The notes beneath the pieces are model-generated. The model ran no database searches, had not been told where the DNA came from, and saw nothing but the letters and a program-made list of their open reading frames with translations. Source: Pseudomonas amygdali (GTDB lineage Bacteria > Pseudomonadota > Gammaproteobacteria > Pseudomonadales > Pseudomonadaceae). From it: a stretch of DNA of 48,104 nucleotides. The DNA is taken from assembly GCF_002699855.1 (NCBI RefSeq), contig NZ_LKBW01000212.1, positions 1 through 48,104 of the forward strand. Direction: 5' to 3'. The translations under genes and the position numbers were made by a program. Below are positions 9,650 through 19,650 of the stretch, one piece after another (the first letter of the stretch is position 1; the number at the start of each line of letters is the position of its first letter).

Positions 9650-10075
9650 ATGTGGCATCAATCCAGAATTGCCTTGCGGGCCAGGCCCCGCGGGTTCCAT
9701 CTGGTGACTGACGAAATAGTCGCGGGCTTGCCCCCGTTGCGCGATTGTCGTGTCGGGCTACTGCATGTGTGGCTGCAACATACCTCGGCTTCGTTGACTA
9801 TCAACGAAAATGCCGATCCGGCGGTACGTCGTGACTTTGAGCGTTTTTTCAACCGTCTGGTGCCCCAGGGCGTGGACGGCTACGAACATGACGACGAAGG
9901 CCCTGATGACTTGCCAGCGCATTTCAAGGCCAGTCTGCTGGGCTGCCAGTTGGTTCTGCCGGTGACGGCAGGGCGACTGGCGCTGGGCACCTGGCAAGGT
10001 ATTTATCTGGGCGAACATCGAGACGCTGGTGGGTCTCGTAACGTCCTCGCCACCCTTCAGGGTGAGTGGATATAA
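9650..10075 (+). CDS. YjbQ family protein (secondary thiamine-phosphate synthase-like)
   Basis: The 141-residue protein is a member of the UPF0047/YjbQ family. Conserved motifs include [19 protein letters not shown] and the C-terminal [13 protein letters not shown] with conserved His and Glu. Some family members show weak thiamine-phosphate synthase activity, but the physiological role is uncertain. I chose ATG 9650 because GGAGAAC precedes it and the protein then starts at the conserved MWHQSRIAL. It lies between amtB and sutA on the same strand, an order known in other pseudomonads. It appears complete. Confidence 0.9.
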   Translation: MWHQSRIALRARPRGFHLVTDEIVAGLPPLRDCRVGLLHVWLQHTSASLTINENADPAVRRDFERFFNRLVPQGVDGYEHDDEGPDDLPAHFKASLLGCQLVLPVTAGRLALGTWQGIYLGEHRDAGGSRNVLATLQGEWI

Positions 10076-10173
10076 CCGCTGGAGTCAGCGGTTATGGAAT
10101 TTTTCCGATCGCCTTAGCATTTCCGGGCGGTTGGGCTATAACTAATCAGCTTTCGCAAGTCATGAGGTAGAAC

Positions 10174-10503
10174 ATGAGCGACGACGACGATACTAACGAC
10201 GATCTGGTAGACGACCTGGAAGGCGAAGACGGTGAGGAGCTTGCAGCAGCCTCCCCGGAAGACGACGCAGCCGAGCCAGACGATTCCGACGTTCCGGCAG
10301 CACCCGCAAAAGGCAAGGCCAAGGCCGCTGTCTCGGTCGATGAACTGCCTAGCGTAGAAGCCAAGAACAAAGAGCGCGATGCTCTGGCGCGTGCCATGGA
10401 AGAGTTCCTGGCGCGTGGTGGCAAGGTGCAGGAAGTGGAGGCCAACGTGGTCGCCGATCCGCCCAAGAAGCCTGACAACAAATACGGTAGCCGCCCGATT
10501 TAA
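10174..10503 (+). CDS. sutA: Transcriptional regulator SutA
   Basis: The 109-residue, strongly acidic N-terminal half (runs of Asp and Glu in residues 1-45) is followed by a lysine-rich linker and a helical, conserved C-terminal half (LARAMEEFLARGGKVQEVEANV). This matches SutA, an RNA polymerase-binding factor described in Pseudomonas aeruginosa slow-growth survival that promotes initiation at housekeeping and ribosomal promoters. The position beside glnK-amtB-yjbQ is the same as in that species. The acidic tail is expected to be disordered. GAGGTAGAAC before the ATG supports the start. Confidence 0.88.
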   Translation: MSDDDDTNDDLVDDLEGEDGEELAAASPEDDAAEPDDSDVPAAPAKGKAKAAVSVDELPSVEAKNKERDALARAMEEFLARGGKVQEVEANVVADPPKKPDNKYGSRPI

Positions 10504-10522
10504 GGCTGCAGACGCTGTATGA

Positions 10523-10553
10523 GAAAAAGCCCGCCGTCGCTGCGGGCTTTTTC
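10523..10553. terminator. Bidirectional terminator between sutA and the HAD gene
   Basis: The stem AAAAAGCCCGC pairs with GCGGGCTTTTT across a short loop. There are A and T runs on both sides, so it can end transcription of sutA (plus) and of the convergent lysA-xerC-HAD operon (minus). Confidence 0.9.
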
Positions 10554-10577
10554 TATTGAGCGAACATCAGACCGTTT

Positions 10578-11270
10578 TCAGGCCCAGCGTGCCAGGACTT
10601 CCGGCAGCTGCGACAGGTTGTGGATCTCGGCATCCGGCAGCCGGTCTGCGTCCCAGGCCTTGCCTTGCGGGTTGTACCAGATGGCGCGCATGCCCGCCTG
10701 TTGGGCACCTGCGATATCGTCCTTCGGGTGATCGCCTACGTGCACGGCTGCGCTGGCATCGACTTTTGCGCGCCGTAACGCTTCCACAAACGGTGCGGGG
10801 TCGGGCTTACCGATACCCAGGTCCTCGGCGCACAGCGCGAAGGCAAAATAGTCAGCCAGCCCCAAACGACGCACATCGGCATTGCCATTGGTAATCACGC
10901 CAAGCGTGAAGGTCTTGGCGAGAATTTCCAGCATGGGTTGCACATCAGGGAAAATCTGCACCTGATGGCGGCCATGCAGGAAGACTTCAAAGCCGCGGTC
11001 GGCAAGGTCCTGCGCCTCGTCCGGGTCGTAGCAGGCATCTTCGAGCGCATGGAACAGCACGCGGCGTCGCAAGGCGCTGATGCGGTGCTTGAAGGATGGG
11101 TCTTCAGCCACAAGGCGCGAGCGAATTTCCCACAGGTGCTCGACAGGAATCGCCCCCAGCCTGGGCGCGTGTTCGGCCAGCCAGTCACGCAGTGTGACTT
11201 CGGCACCGGCAATGGCAGGGGCGGTGTCCCAGAGCGTGTCGTCAAGATCAAACGTCACCAGCTTAATCAT
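10578..11270 (-). CDS. HAD family hydrolase (YigB-like phosphatase)
   Basis: The 230-residue protein has all four HAD motifs: DLDDTLWD (nucleophile Asp and acid/base Asp), ITNGNAD (motif II Thr), GKPDPAPF (motif III Lys) and [13 protein letters not shown] (motif IV acidic pair). It resembles YigB, a flavin mononucleotide/sugar phosphatase, which is also encoded next to xerC in enterobacteria. ATG 11270 is chosen because AAAGGAGC precedes it. It overlaps the xerC stop by 8 bp, so it is the last gene of the lppL-lysA-dapF-DUF484-xerC operon. Confidence 0.92.
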   Translation of the reverse strand: MIKLVTFDLDDTLWDTAPAIAGAEVTLRDWLAEHAPRLGAIPVEHLWEIRSRLVAEDPSFKHRISALRRRVLFHALEDACYDPDEAQDLADRGFEVFLHGRHQVQIFPDVQPMLEILAKTFTLGVITNGNADVRRLGLADYFAFALCAEDLGIGKPDPAPFVEALRRAKVDASAAVHVGDHPKDDIAGAQQAGMRAIWYNPQGKAWDADRLPDAEIHNLSQLPEVLARWA

Positions 11271-12162
11271 CTGCAGCTCCTTTACGTTTGGCTCGGGGAT
11301 GGGCGCTGTCATAAACAGTAGCCAAATGCTGGAAGTCCAGGTGCGTATATATCTGCGTGGTCTTGATGTCCGCATGACCCAGCATCTCCTGCACGGCGCG
11401 CAAGTCCTGTGACGACTCCAGCAGGTGGCTGGCGAACGAGTGACGCAGCATGTGCGGATGCAGGTTCTGCCCTAACTCCCTCTCACCAGCCGCCTTGAGC
11501 CGAACTTGAATCGTGCGCGGGCCGAGGCGCTTGCCTTGCTGGCTGACGAACACGGCGTCGTCCTGCGGATTGGTCAGGGCACGCAGCGGCAACCATATTT
11601 CCAGCGCCTGGCGAGCCTTGCTTCCGACCGGCAGTACGCGGGTCTTGCTGCCTTTGCCCAGGACATGCACCAGCCCGTCGCGCAGGTCCAGCTGGTCCAG
11701 GTTCAGACCAGTCAGTTCGGACAGTCGCAACCCTGATGAGTAAAGCAGCTCCAGAATGGCCTGATCGCGATGAGCCAGAAAATCATCTTCGACGCCGCCA
11801 TCCAGCAATTGCGCGGTGCGGTCGGTGTCCAGCGTCTTGGGCAGACGCCGTTCACCCTTGGGCGGTGACAGGCCGTTTGCCGGGTCGTGCTGGCAGATGC
11901 CTTCGCGATTGAGGTATTTGTAGAAACCGCGCACCGCCGACAGCATGCGCGCCAGACTGCGTGAAGACTGGCCCTGTTGGTGCTGGCGGGCGGTAAAGCT
12001 GCGCAGGTGCTGGATATCCAGATCATTCCAGCTCGACAGTTGCGCCTTCTGGCAATATGCCAGAACCTTGCCCAGATCGCGCCGGTAGGCTTCAAGCGTA
12101 TGAGGCGACACCTGGCGCTCACTGCGCAGGTGCATGCAGTAGGCGTCCAGATGCTGTTCCAT
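11263..12162 (-). CDS. xerC: Tyrosine recombinase XerC
   Basis: This 299-residue site-specific recombinase has an N-terminal SAM-like core-binding domain and a C-terminal catalytic domain. The catalytic residues are visible: Arg in [11 protein letters not shown], His-x-x-Arg in [12 protein letters not shown], His/Trp-equivalent in [10 protein letters not shown], and the nucleophilic Tyr in IYTHLDF. XerC works with XerD at dif to resolve chromosome dimers. The order dapF-DUF484-xerC-HAD is the same as the classic dapF-yigA-xerC-yigB operon. It begins 2 bp after the DUF484 stop, which indicates tight coupling. Confidence 0.96.
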   Translation of the reverse strand: MEQHLDAYCMHLRSERQVSPHTLEAYRRDLGKVLAYCQKAQLSSWNDLDIQHLRSFTARQHQQGQSSRSLARMLSAVRGFYKYLNREGICQHDPANGLSPPKGERRLPKTLDTDRTAQLLDGGVEDDFLAHRDQAILELLYSSGLRLSELTGLNLDQLDLRDGLVHVLGKGSKTRVLPVGSKARQALEIWLPLRALTNPQDDAVFVSQQGKRLGPRTIQVRLKAAGERELGQNLHPHMLRHSFASHLLESSQDLRAVQEMLGHADIKTTQIYTHLDFQHLATVYDSAHPRAKRKGAADD

Positions 12163-12164
12163 GG

Positions 12165-12899
12165 CTAGCGAACCGAGCGTAAAGAGTGAGCGAAACGCGG
12201 CAGCAGGCGGCTCAGGACGTCGGCGATGTAACTGAGGAACAGAGTGCCGACCGAGCTTTTGTAATGCTGCGGATCACGACTGCCGATGGCCAGCACGCCA
12301 TGCAGGCCCAGGTGATTGAGGCTGGCGATGGCGGTAGAGCCCACTTCCTTGCCTTGCTCTGCGCCAAACAGGAACGCCAGTTCATGCTCACGCAACGCGC
12401 CGCAGATGATCTTCTCGCCAATCAGGCCGCCGATTGCTTTCTGTGCTTCGGCGCTGCTGACCCATCGCCCCACTTGCATCGGGCTGTCACTGAACAGGAT
12501 CAGGCTGACGAAGGGCACCTGAAAATCCTGACGCAGGCTGTCTTCGACAGCGATGACCAGCTCGTCGAGGCTGGTGGCATCCATCAGGGCGAGGTTCAGG
12601 CGTCGGGTCTTTTCGAACAGGCGGTCGTTGTCCCGAGCGACGTCCATCAGCTGCGACAGGCGATGACGCATTTCGATGTTGCGCTCGCGCAGCAGCTTTA
12701 GCTGACGCTCGACCAGCGAAACGGTATTGCCACGCTGGTGCGGGATGCGCATCGACACCAGCAGCTCGTCGTGCTCGGCGAAAAAGTCCGGGTGCTCAAG
12801 CAGGAAGGCGATGACCGCCTCTGCTTCAAGGTCTGGCGCTGCGCTATCGACAGGCGATTCGCAGGGTGTGCCTGTTGAAGCGGGAGGCTGATCGGTCAT
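12165..12899 (-). CDS. DUF484 family protein
   Basis: The 244-residue protein belongs to the YigA/DUF484 family, a GAF-like domain protein of unknown function. The conserved start [21 protein letters not shown] is followed by a coiled coil ([23 protein letters not shown], about residues 60-85) and a GAF-like domain ([44 protein letters not shown]). The gene always sits between dapF and xerC in gamma-proteobacteria, which hints at a link to cell wall or recombination, but no activity is established. It is complete and starts 13 bp after dapF. Confidence 0.9.
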   Translation of the reverse strand: MTDQPPASTGTPCESPVDSAAPDLEAEAVIAFLLEHPDFFAEHDELLVSMRIPHQRGNTVSLVERQLKLLRERNIEMRHRLSQLMDVARDNDRLFEKTRRLNLALMDATSLDELVIAVEDSLRQDFQVPFVSLILFSDSPMQVGRWVSSAEAQKAIGGLIGEKIICGALREHELAFLFGAEQGKEVGSTAIASLNHLGLHGVLAIGSRDPQHYKSSVGTLFLSYIADVLSRLLPRFAHSLRSVR

Positions 12900-12912
12900 G
12901 GCAGTTACTCAC

Positions 12913-13743
12913 TCAAAGACGAACTTGGCCTTCATAAACCCTGACGGCGGGGCCGGTCATCATGACAGAATGTCCCGGCCCAGCCCATTCGATGGACAGG
13001 CGCCCTCCGGGCAGGTCGATCAGCAGTGGCGAATCCATCCAGCCCTGGCTGATGGCAGCAACCGCCGCCGCACAGGCACCGGTGCCACAGGCCTGGGTTT
13101 CCCCGGCACCACGCTCCCAGACACGCAACTGCGCACGCTGACGATCCACCACGTGGAGAAAGCCCACATTGACCCGTGCCGGAAAGCGCGGGTGATGCTC
13201 GATCTTTGGCCCCAGCTCGTGGACCGGCGCGTTATTGATGTCATCGACACGCAGTACGGCATGCGGATTGCCCATGGACACAGCAGCCAGTTCGATATTC
13301 TGCCCGTCTACCTCGACGTTGTAACGGGTGGCCTGCTCTGCGGCCTCGAAAGGTATTTCTTCCGGGACAAACCTGGGTGGCCCCATATCGACGCTGATCT
13401 GCCCGTCGCTGCGGATATCCAGCTCAATGATGCCGCTCTTGGTCTCGACGCGTATCTGCTTCTTGGCCGTCAGGCGCTTGTCGAGTACGAAACGGGCAAA
13501 GCAGCGCGCGCCGTTGCCGCACTGTTCGACTTCGGAACCATCGGAGTTGAAGATTCGGTAGCGAAAGTCCACATCCGGATTGTTCGGCGCCTCGACCAGC
13601 AAAAGCTGATCGAAACCGATACCGGTGTGGCGGTCGCCCCATTGTTTGGCATGCTTGGGCAAGATGTGCGCGTGCTGACTCACAAGATCCAGGACCATGA
13701 AGTCGTTACCCAGCCCGTGCATCTTGGTAAAACGCAGCAGCAT
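12913..13743 (-). CDS. dapF: Diaminopimelate epimerase
   Basis: The 276-residue enzyme interconverts LL- and meso-diaminopimelate, the last step before lysine and the source of the peptidoglycan cross-linking residue. The conserved start [11 protein letters not shown] is present. The two catalytic cysteines lie in [12 protein letters not shown] and [15 protein letters not shown] 13743 gives the normal N terminus [10 protein letters not shown]. It starts 4 bp after the lysA stop, so DapF and LysA are coproduced. All family motifs are intact and the length is standard. Confidence 0.97.
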   Translation of the reverse strand: MLLRFTKMHGLGNDFMVLDLVSQHAHILPKHAKQWGDRHTGIGFDQLLLVEAPNNPDVDFRYRIFNSDGSEVEQCGNGARCFARFVLDKRLTAKKQIRVETKSGIIELDIRSDGQISVDMGPPRFVPEEIPFEAAEQATRYNVEVDGQNIELAAVSMGNPHAVLRVDDINNAPVHELGPKIEHHPRFPARVNVGFLHVVDRQRAQLRVWERGAGETQACGTGACAAAVAAISQGWMDSPLLIDLPGGRLSIEWAGPGHSVMMTGPAVRVYEGQVRL

Positions 13744-13747
13744 GGGA

Positions 13748-14995
13748 TTACTCCGGCAGCAGGCTTTCGCCAGCGAACAGCTCGGCCACGGTTTCGCGAC
13801 GACGCACTTCAAAAGCCTGGGAACCGTCGACCAGTACCTCAGCAGCACGGCCACGGGTGTTGTAGTTCGAACTCATGACGAAGCCATAGGCACCGGCCGA
13901 ATGGACCGCCAGCAGATCGCCTTCGGCCAGCGCCAGCTCGCGCCCTTTGGCGAGAAAGTCGCCGGTCTCGCAGATCGGCCCGACGATGTCGTACGCACGA
14001 GGTTCGCCGTCGCGCGGGCGCACCGCTGTGACGTTCATCCACGCCTGATAAAGCGCTGGGCGGATCAGATCGTTCATCGCCGCATCGACGATGGCGAAAT
14101 CCTTGTGCTCGGTGTGCTTGAGGTATTCGACGCGGGTCAGCAGCGCGCCTGCGTTGGCCACGATGAAGCGCCCCGGCTCGAACAACAGCCCCAGATCACG
14201 ACCAGCCAGTCGCTCACGCACGGCTTTGATGTAGTCGGCCGCCAGCGGAGGCTCTTCGTCGCGATAACGCACACCAAGACCGCCACCCAGATCGATATGG
14301 TGCAGGTGAATGCCGCAATCGCCCAGGCGATCAACCAGGTCCAGCAGGCGATCCAGCGCATCAATGAACGGCTCGAGCGTGGTCAGTTGCGAGCCAATAT
14401 GGCAGTCGACCCCGATCACTTCCAGGTTTGGCAGTTGCGAGGCGCGAATGTAAACGTCTTCGGCATTTGCAATGGCGATGCCGAATTTGTTTTCTTTAAG
14501 GCCGGTGGAGATGTAAGGGTGAGTGCCTGCATCCACATCCGGGTTGACCCGCAGCGATATCGGCGCACGAACGTCGAGCTCGGCAGCCACTTCCTGCAGA
14601 CGCTCAAGCTCGTCGGTGGATTCGACGTTGAAGCAATGCACGCCGACTTCAAGAGCGCGACGCATGTCTTCACGGGTCTTGCCGACGCCGGAAAACACGA
14701 TCTTCTCGGCTTTGCCGCCTGCGGCCAGCACACGCTCCAGTTCGCCGCGCGAAACAATGTCGAAACCGGCGCCAAGACGCGCCAGGACATTTAACACGCC
14801 CAGATTGGAGTTGGCTTTTACGGCGAAGCAGACCATATGCGGCATGCCGCTCAGCGCATCGGCGTAGGCACGGTATTGCGCCTCTATATGAGCGCGCGAG
14901 TAGACATAGGTCGGCGTGCCGAAGCGCTCGGCAATGGCAGACAATGCTACCCCTTCCGCGAACAGCTCACCGTCGCGGTAGTTGAAGGCGTCCAT
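13748..14995 (-). CDS. lysA: Diaminopimelate decarboxylase
   Basis: The 415-residue PLP enzyme converts meso-diaminopimelate to L-lysine. The Schiff-base lysine is in [13 protein letters not shown]. The glycine-rich PLP phosphate site is DLGGGLGV and [11 protein letters not shown], and the active-site Cys lies in [11 protein letters not shown]. It is a fold-type III alanine-racemase-like barrel with a C-terminal beta domain. It is second in the operon, 9 bp after lppL, and is preceded by AAGGGAATTC. It is complete. Confidence 0.97.
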   Translation of the reverse strand: MDAFNYRDGELFAEGVALSAIAERFGTPTYVYSRAHIEAQYRAYADALSGMPHMVCFAVKANSNLGVLNVLARLGAGFDIVSRGELERVLAAGGKAEKIVFSGVGKTREDMRRALEVGVHCFNVESTDELERLQEVAAELDVRAPISLRVNPDVDAGTHPYISTGLKENKFGIAIANAEDVYIRASQLPNLEVIGVDCHIGSQLTTLEPFIDALDRLLDLVDRLGDCGIHLHHIDLGGGLGVRYRDEEPPLAADYIKAVRERLAGRDLGLLFEPGRFIVANAGALLTRVEYLKHTEHKDFAIVDAAMNDLIRPALYQAWMNVTAVRPRDGEPRAYDIVGPICETGDFLAKGRELALAEGDLLAVHSAGAYGFVMSSNYNTRGRAAEVLVDGSQAFEVRRRETVAELFAGESLLPE

Positions 14996-15004
14996 TGAAT
15001 TCCC

Positions 15005-15151
15005 TTAAAGGTGCTTGTGCGATTGCGATTTGGCTTGTTCATCCGGAGTTTTGGTGTCATCCGGCAGATACAGCGGGCCTTTCTGGCCGCAGGCTGTAAC
15101 AAGACAAGCGACCGCGACAAGCGCAGCAAGCGAAGAGATCAGGCGCTTCAT
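15005..15151 (-). CDS. lppL: Small lipoprotein LppL-like
   Basis: This 48-residue reading frame has a signal peptide and lipobox: MKRLISSLAALVAVACLVTAC, where Cys21 is the lipidated residue (LVTAC). It is followed by the conserved GQKGPLYLPDD typical of the LptM/LppL (YifL) family that precedes lysA in pseudomonads and dapF in Escherichia coli. In Escherichia coli the related LptM assists assembly of the LptD lipopolysaccharide translocon; applying that role here is inference. It is the first gene of the operon. Confidence 0.9.
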   Translation of the reverse strand: MKRLISSLAALVAVACLVTACGQKGPLYLPDDTKTPDEQAKSQSHKHL

Positions 15152-15389
15152 GGCGAAATCCTTTGTAAAAGCATTAATTGCGCCCGAGTATACCGACCAC
15201 CCGGCAGCTTGCCTATGCGAGCGGCGTCCCGTCTGGCGTGCCTTTGACGTGAAAGCCGCAGCAGAGCGGTGGTTGATCGGGATTAAAGTGCTCGTGCATC
15301 GTCAATGATGAGTAAGCTTTGCATTTGCCTGGCTGCGTCCGTATCTTGCCCCTCTGCGCTATTTGCAGACACTTATCGAGGTTCCCGCA

Positions 15390-15722
15390 ATGAGTTTGAC
15401 CGAAGCCCGTTTTCACGACCTCGTCGATGCGACGCAGCAGGTGCTGGAAGATGTTTTCGACGAGAGCGGCCTGGATGTCGACCTGGAAAACTCGGCCGGC
15501 GTCCTCACCGTCAAGTTCGAAAACGGCTCGCAACTGATCTTCAGTCGTCAGGAGCCGCTTCGTCAGCTTTGGCTGGCAGCCCGCTCCGGCGGTTTCCATT
15601 TCGATTATGACGAAGAGAACAGCCGTTGGGCATGCGACACCAGTGATGAGCTGCTCAGCGAAATGCTTGCGCGCATCACCCTTGAGCAAGCCGGTGTCGA
15701 ACTGGATTTCGACGAGATCTGA
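15390..15722 (+). CDS. cyaY: Frataxin-like iron donor CyaY
   Basis: The 110-residue product has the frataxin alpha-beta sandwich signature. An acidic first helix (LVDATQQVLEDVFDESGLDVDLE) carries iron-binding Asp and Glu residues. Strands follow with GVLTVKFENGSQLIFSRQEP and the conserved QLWLAARSGGFHFDYD. CyaY binds iron and modulates the IscS/IscU iron-sulfur assembly machinery. ATG 15390 gives the usual MSLTEARFHDL start. It is divergent from lppL with a 238-bp gap that must contain both promoters. Confidence 0.95.
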   Translation: MSLTEARFHDLVDATQQVLEDVFDESGLDVDLENSAGVLTVKFENGSQLIFSRQEPLRQLWLAARSGGFHFDYDEENSRWACDTSDELLSEMLARITLEQAGVELDFDEI

Positions 15723-15724
15723 TC

Positions 15725-15955
15725 GTGAGCCAGTCCCCCGTTCGACCGCCCAAACCGCTTTTCAGCAACGTCAGCCCGGCTGTAGCGTCGCCCTGTATAA
15801 GCCTGTGCCGGCTCGATGAGCAGAAGGTTTGCCTCGGGTGCTTCCGTCATGTCGAAGACATCCGCGAATGGCGCTCGGCCGATGACCATCGTCGTCGACA
15901 GATTCGCCATGAAGCGGAACAGCGTCGAGCCAGCGCGGGCCAGACCGCAGGCTGA
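15725..15955 (+). CDS. DUF1289 domain-containing small cysteine protein
   Basis: The 76-residue protein starts at GTG 15725, two bases after the cyaY stop. The DUF1289 motif SPCISLCRLDEQKVCLGCFRHVEDIREW has four cysteines in CxxxC and CxxC spacing, which suggests metal or iron-sulfur binding. The function is unknown. Tight coupling to cyaY could fit an iron-related role, which is inference. The C terminus is basic. Confidence 0.85.
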   Translation: MSQSPVRPPKPLFSNVSPAVASPCISLCRLDEQKVCLGCFRHVEDIREWRSADDHRRRQIRHEAEQRRASAGQTAG

Positions 15956-16028
15956 TGCCGCGTCGGGTTGTGTATTTACTGCGCTGTGTTAGTGTCGGAA
16001 CCTGCTTCTCCAGATTGAGAGGCCCGTA

Positions 16029-16060
16029 GAACCCCGCCCACCCCGGCGGGGTTTTGTTTT
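16029..16060 (+). terminator. Terminator after cyaY-DUF1289
   Basis: A GC-rich stem AACCCCGCC / GGCGGGGTT is followed by TTGTTTT. It lies 75 bp after the DUF1289 stop and just before rnk. Confidence 0.85.
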
Positions 16061-16092
16061 ATTCATGGAGAATAAAGGAGTCTGCCCAGACC

Positions 16093-16500
16093 ATGACCAC
16101 AGCACCTTCGATCATCCTCACCCGCCTCGACGTACAGCGTCTCGAGAGTTTTATCGCCAGCCAGGACGAAGACACGCCGGGCATCCAGGCGTTGCAGGCC
16201 GAACTGGACCGCGCCGATCAGGTAGTGGGCCACGATGAAGTGCCTGCGGGCGTTGTGACCATGAATTCGCGTGTGCATTGCCGTGAAGAAGTCAGCGGCA
16301 AGGATTACCACCTCAAGCTGGTTTATCCCCAGGATGCAGGCGCAGACGGCACCGTCTCGGTCCTCGCGCCAATGGGCTCGGCGTTGCTGGGTTTGCAGGT
16401 CGGCCAGCACATCGACTGGCCAGCACCGGGCGGCAAGACCCTCAAGCTGACCTTGCTGGCGGTGGAATATCAGCCGGAAGCAGCGGGCGAGTACGAGTAA
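16093..16500 (+). CDS. rnk: Nucleoside diphosphate kinase regulator Rnk
   Basis: The 135-residue protein has an N-terminal helical hairpin (ILTRLDVQRLESFI, then the IQALQAELDRADQV helix) and a C-terminal GreA/GreB-like FKBP domain (SVLAPMGSALLGLQVGQHIDW, LKLTLLAVEYQPEA). Rnk binds RNA polymerase in the secondary-channel region and in pseudomonads affects nucleoside diphosphate kinase and alginate-related NTP balance. ATG 16093 is chosen; AAAGGAG lies 10-16 bases upstream. It is flanked by a terminator upstream and a REP-like repeat downstream, so it is probably monocistronic. Confidence 0.92.
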   Translation: MTTAPSIILTRLDVQRLESFIASQDEDTPGIQALQAELDRADQVVGHDEVPAGVVTMNSRVHCREEVSGKDYHLKLVYPQDAGADGTVSVLAPMGSALLGLQVGQHIDWPAPGGKTLKLTLLAVEYQPEAAGEYE

Positions 16501-16506
16501 TCGAAG

Positions 16507-16592
16507 GCGCTGCATCCGTAGAGCGCCTCCGCATTCAAGAGCGGACGCAGAGCGTCCAGAACGGCATTCCCACGCTGGAGCGTGCGGAACGA
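16507..16592. repeat. REP-like palindromic repeat between rnk and cyaA
   Basis: Small hairpins stand in a row: GGACGC/GCGTCC at 16543-16557 and CACGCT/AGCGTG at 16571-16584, plus GCGCT/AGCGC at the start. The phrase CATTCCCACGCTGGAGCGTG is a dispersed intergenic repeat type familiar from the Pseudomonas syringae group. It lies between convergent genes, a usual site. Confidence 0.7.
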
Positions 16593-16620
16593 TAGGCGCG
16601 AGGGGCAGAACAAGCGTACG

Positions 16621-19467
16621 TCAGGCCTGGTCCATCGCCTCGTTCAACAGCTTTTCCAGCTCGGCCTTGTGATGCAGGAAGAGGATGCTTTGTCCATGCC
16701 GGTCATCCAGCAGCCCGGACAGGTCCAGGTCGGTGATGTAACAGCGATAGCGCTGGGGTTCCAGGCGCTTGCCGAGAATTTGCCGGGCAACGGCGGCATA
16801 CAGCTGATCGCCATATTCCAGCTCGGAAAACTCGCAGTTATCGCAGTACAGCGTGGCGCTCAGCTGTCCGGGCGAGGTTTCTTCGATGATTGCCTGCACG
16901 TCATAAAACGCCTTGTCCGCCGCAGTCGGTGCCAACCGATGTTCGACACGCCGGGCAAGCCCAGGGCCAGAAGGCAGCACTTGGTAATAAAGGGTTTCCA
17001 GCGAAACCGGCTCGGACGGGTCGTCCAGCGGCAATGACGCGCCTCGGCGATAAACCAGCGAGTGAAGAAAACGCTGCAGTGGCGTCAGCAGGCTTTGTTC
17101 GTCGTGATACGGCAGGCGCTGGTGCCAGAGCGAATTGTGTTCGTCCAGCACGTACACGTCGGCATCCGGCTCGTTGATTCGGTAGAACACCTGAATGCAT
17201 TCAGGCTGACCAAGTGGCAGGATCAGCGCCAGATCGTGGCCATCGAGTGCCTGAGGGTCCAGATGCAAAGGGCTGTACAACGGCAGCTCTTCACCCAGGT
17301 ACTTGAACAGGCCTGGCAGGCTGTTGACCACTACATGACCGACCTGCCCGGGTTTGATCTCCAACACGTGATACTGCTGCTGCACTTGAATCAGATAACG
17401 ATGGTTCAACCGCCTGGCGAGTAATAACCGGGCCGTGCTGATCAGTTCTTCAACCCGCTGAGCGATGGCAGGTGCCCGGTTATGACAGAAGCAGCGCACG
17501 CGAATCTGCGGCTGTTTACCGCTCTGCGGCAGGCTGCCGAGCAGTTCGCTCATGCAGTCGAGCAGGGCATGCGGGCCGTCATAGCGGCTGACCAGCGTTT
17601 CGTTCCAGGTATTGAGGGTGATCTGGTCCAGCGTCAGCACCAGATTCTCCCGGACACCCGCGTAACTGAGCGAGTCAGTGCGCTCGGTGGTCATCAGAAT
17701 ACTAAGGTCGCGGTGATGCCTGAGCGGGTCGACACCGACATTGACCAGCAACAGTATCTCGCTGGATGAACTGGGCATGAGCAGCTCGTCGTCGCTGACC
17801 TCGGGCAGCGGCAGTTCAATACTCTGCTGCAAGGCACCGAGCAGGTTGAACAACTCGAACTCGCTCAAGTCACTGGTGCCAGGATGCAGCGCCACGCGGG
17901 TCGTGGTGTCGATCACGTTGTTGCGGTGGCACCAGGTCAGCAGCTCGAGCAATTCCCGACTGCGCTTGATCGGCGAAAAGTTCGGCCACTCGTGAATACC
18001 CAGGTTGCCGTTGTACAGGGCCCACTGATGCTTGCCTGGCTCGCGTTTATCAGGGGAATGCACCAGCGTCAGCGTATCTTCTGCAAGGTCCGGAGCGATG
18101 CCCGGATTGATGAACTCGACCTTGCCCGCCTTGCGCTCGAAAGCGGCATACAGGCGCCGACCGAGTATGGTCAGGTCACGAGCATTGAGCGCGTCGGCGG
18201 TGCTTTGCGTTCTGGCGAACCGGGTCTGAAAGCGATAGCTGTAATTGAGTTCGTTAACCAGTGCACGACGCTCGCTGGCCACCTGGCGCACTTTCCACTG
18301 GCTGCGGCTGTCGAGCAGCGCCAGTTGTCGTTCATCCCAGCCCCACTCAGAGGTCAGGCGCTCCAGCAGCAGGCGTTGCCAACCGGTGTTGCGCTGACGG
18401 CTCGAGCCGGTGAGCTTTTTGTTGACCTTCAGGTACAGGCTGCGCCGCACCAGTTCGAGGCGCTCTTGCTCGTTGCGTGCCTGCAGATGCTCTTCGATAC
18501 GCCGGTACACAACCACGTACGGGTCCAGCTCATCCAGGTCCAGTTGGTTGGCAAACACCGCTTGCTTGAAACGCAGGCTCAGGCACTGCACGCGGGGATG
18601 TTCACTGGAGTAAACCTCGATCAGCAGCAGCTTGAGAACAGACTTGTAGGGCGACTCGATACCCTTGAACAACTGCCACAAGCCGGCACCAATAAATTCC
18701 GCCGCAGGAATGTGCGACATCGGCCCGAGGTCGAGCACTTCGCTGGCGCGAATGAAGCGTTTGCTCAGCAGGGTATGGGTGTAATCCTCATAGTTCTGCT
18801 CTTCATAGACTGGCACCAGCCACCACATCGGGGTGCGCCCTGCGAGCCAGATCGCCGTGCGATAAAACTCATCGAGCAACAGGTAATGCTGGGTAGTGCC
18901 GCAGTCGTCAGAGCTGAGCTGCGAGTCGCGGTCCCCACGCTTGAAACGTTGCGGGTCGATCAGGAAAAAGTGCGCCTCTGCCCCCATAGTGGCGGCCCAG
19001 GCTTCAAGGGCATGGCATTTCCTGCGCAGTTCGGCGATGGCCTCCGGCTCCAGTTCGCTGTCGTGGCAGACCCATACGTCCATGTCGCTTTGTTCAGCCT
19101 GGGCCAGCGTACCGAGGCTGCCCATCAGGAACAGGCCGTGAATCGGCTGAGGAGCGTTACCACGCCGGACCTTGTAAGAGAAGGAGCGTGTCAGGCGTTG
19201 CGCTTCGGCCAGCGCCAGCGTGTCCGGTTCGTACTGCGAGACGCCAGCAGGCGTACCACCGGAAACGTAACCGGGCAGCAGAGGGTGGTTGACGTGAAAG
19301 AACAGCGGCAGCAGGGTCAGAACGCTTTGCTGGCGGGTCGACATGCCTTCGAGGGCACGCGCATATCGCCCGTCATTGAGTGACAGGAAACGGTTGCGCA
19401 ACTGGCTGAGAACCTTGCGGTCGATGCCCTCATCCAGGTCGGGGCGAATTTCAGGATTACGCGTCAT
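16621..19467 (-). CDS. cyaA: Class I adenylate cyclase
   Basis: The 948-residue protein has the class I (enterobacterial type) layout. The N-terminal catalytic domain carries the nucleotidyltransferase signature GSLGTLAQAEQSDMDVWVC at about residues 110-130, and a large C-terminal regulatory domain follows. Class I cyclases make cAMP from ATP, here for the Vfr/CRP regulon. The full family length of 850-950 is present without breaks. It converges with rnk, matching the cyaY-rnk-cyaA order of other pseudomonads. Confidence 0.95.
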   Translation of the reverse strand: MTRNPEIRPDLDEGIDRKVLSQLRNRFLSLNDGRYARALEGMSTRQQSVLTLLPLFFHVNHPLLPGYVSGGTPAGVSQYEPDTLALAEAQRLTRSFSYKVRRGNAPQPIHGLFLMGSLGTLAQAEQSDMDVWVCHDSELEPEAIAELRRKCHALEAWAATMGAEAHFFLIDPQRFKRGDRDSQLSSDDCGTTQHYLLLDEFYRTAIWLAGRTPMWWLVPVYEEQNYEDYTHTLLSKRFIRASEVLDLGPMSHIPAAEFIGAGLWQLFKGIESPYKSVLKLLLIEVYSSEHPRVQCLSLRFKQAVFANQLDLDELDPYVVVYRRIEEHLQARNEQERLELVRRSLYLKVNKKLTGSSRQRNTGWQRLLLERLTSEWGWDERQLALLDSRSQWKVRQVASERRALVNELNYSYRFQTRFARTQSTADALNARDLTILGRRLYAAFERKAGKVEFINPGIAPDLAEDTLTLVHSPDKREPGKHQWALYNGNLGIHEWPNFSPIKRSRELLELLTWCHRNNVIDTTTRVALHPGTSDLSEFELFNLLGALQQSIELPLPEVSDDELLMPSSSSEILLLVNVGVDPLRHHRDLSILMTTERTDSLSYAGVRENLVLTLDQITLNTWNETLVSRYDGPHALLDCMSELLGSLPQSGKQPQIRVRCFCHNRAPAIAQRVEELISTARLLLARRLNHRYLIQVQQQYHVLEIKPGQVGHVVVNSLPGLFKYLGEELPLYSPLHLDPQALDGHDLALILPLGQPECIQVFYRINEPDADVYVLDEHNSLWHQRLPYHDEQSLLTPLQRFLHSLVYRRGASLPLDDPSEPVSLETLYYQVLPSGPGLARRVEHRLAPTAADKAFYDVQAIIEETSPGQLSATLYCDNCEFSELEYGDQLYAAVARQILGKRLEPQRYRCYITDLDLSGLLDDRHGQSILFLHHKAELEKLLNEAMDQA

Positions 19468-19610
19468 CGCAACTCAAGGCATCTGGCCTGTGCAGGCGTG
19501 GAATTACTGAGCAAAGATGGCGGAGAAGTTTTGCAGCCGAGAGAAGAGGATTCAGTCGGGTTGTTATTCTGACGCCAGAATCCTGTATCGACCGGCGTTC
19601 AGATAAGTGA

Positions 19611-19643
19611 AGGGCCTGCCACGCTTTTTTGTGCGCAGGCCCT
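19611..19643 (-). terminator. Hairpin downstream of the TIGR02647 gene
   Basis: The arms AGGGCCTGC and GCAGGCCCT pair around a 15-base loop, 8 bp beyond the stop codon. The T-run lies inside the loop, so it is a strong hairpin but not a classic terminator. Confidence 0.5.
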
Positions 19644-19650
19644 GCGCCTG

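Noticed and set aside
17884..19383. Plus-strand open frame opposite cyaA
   Set aside because: It is antisense to the intact class I adenylate cyclase, with no ribosome binding site.
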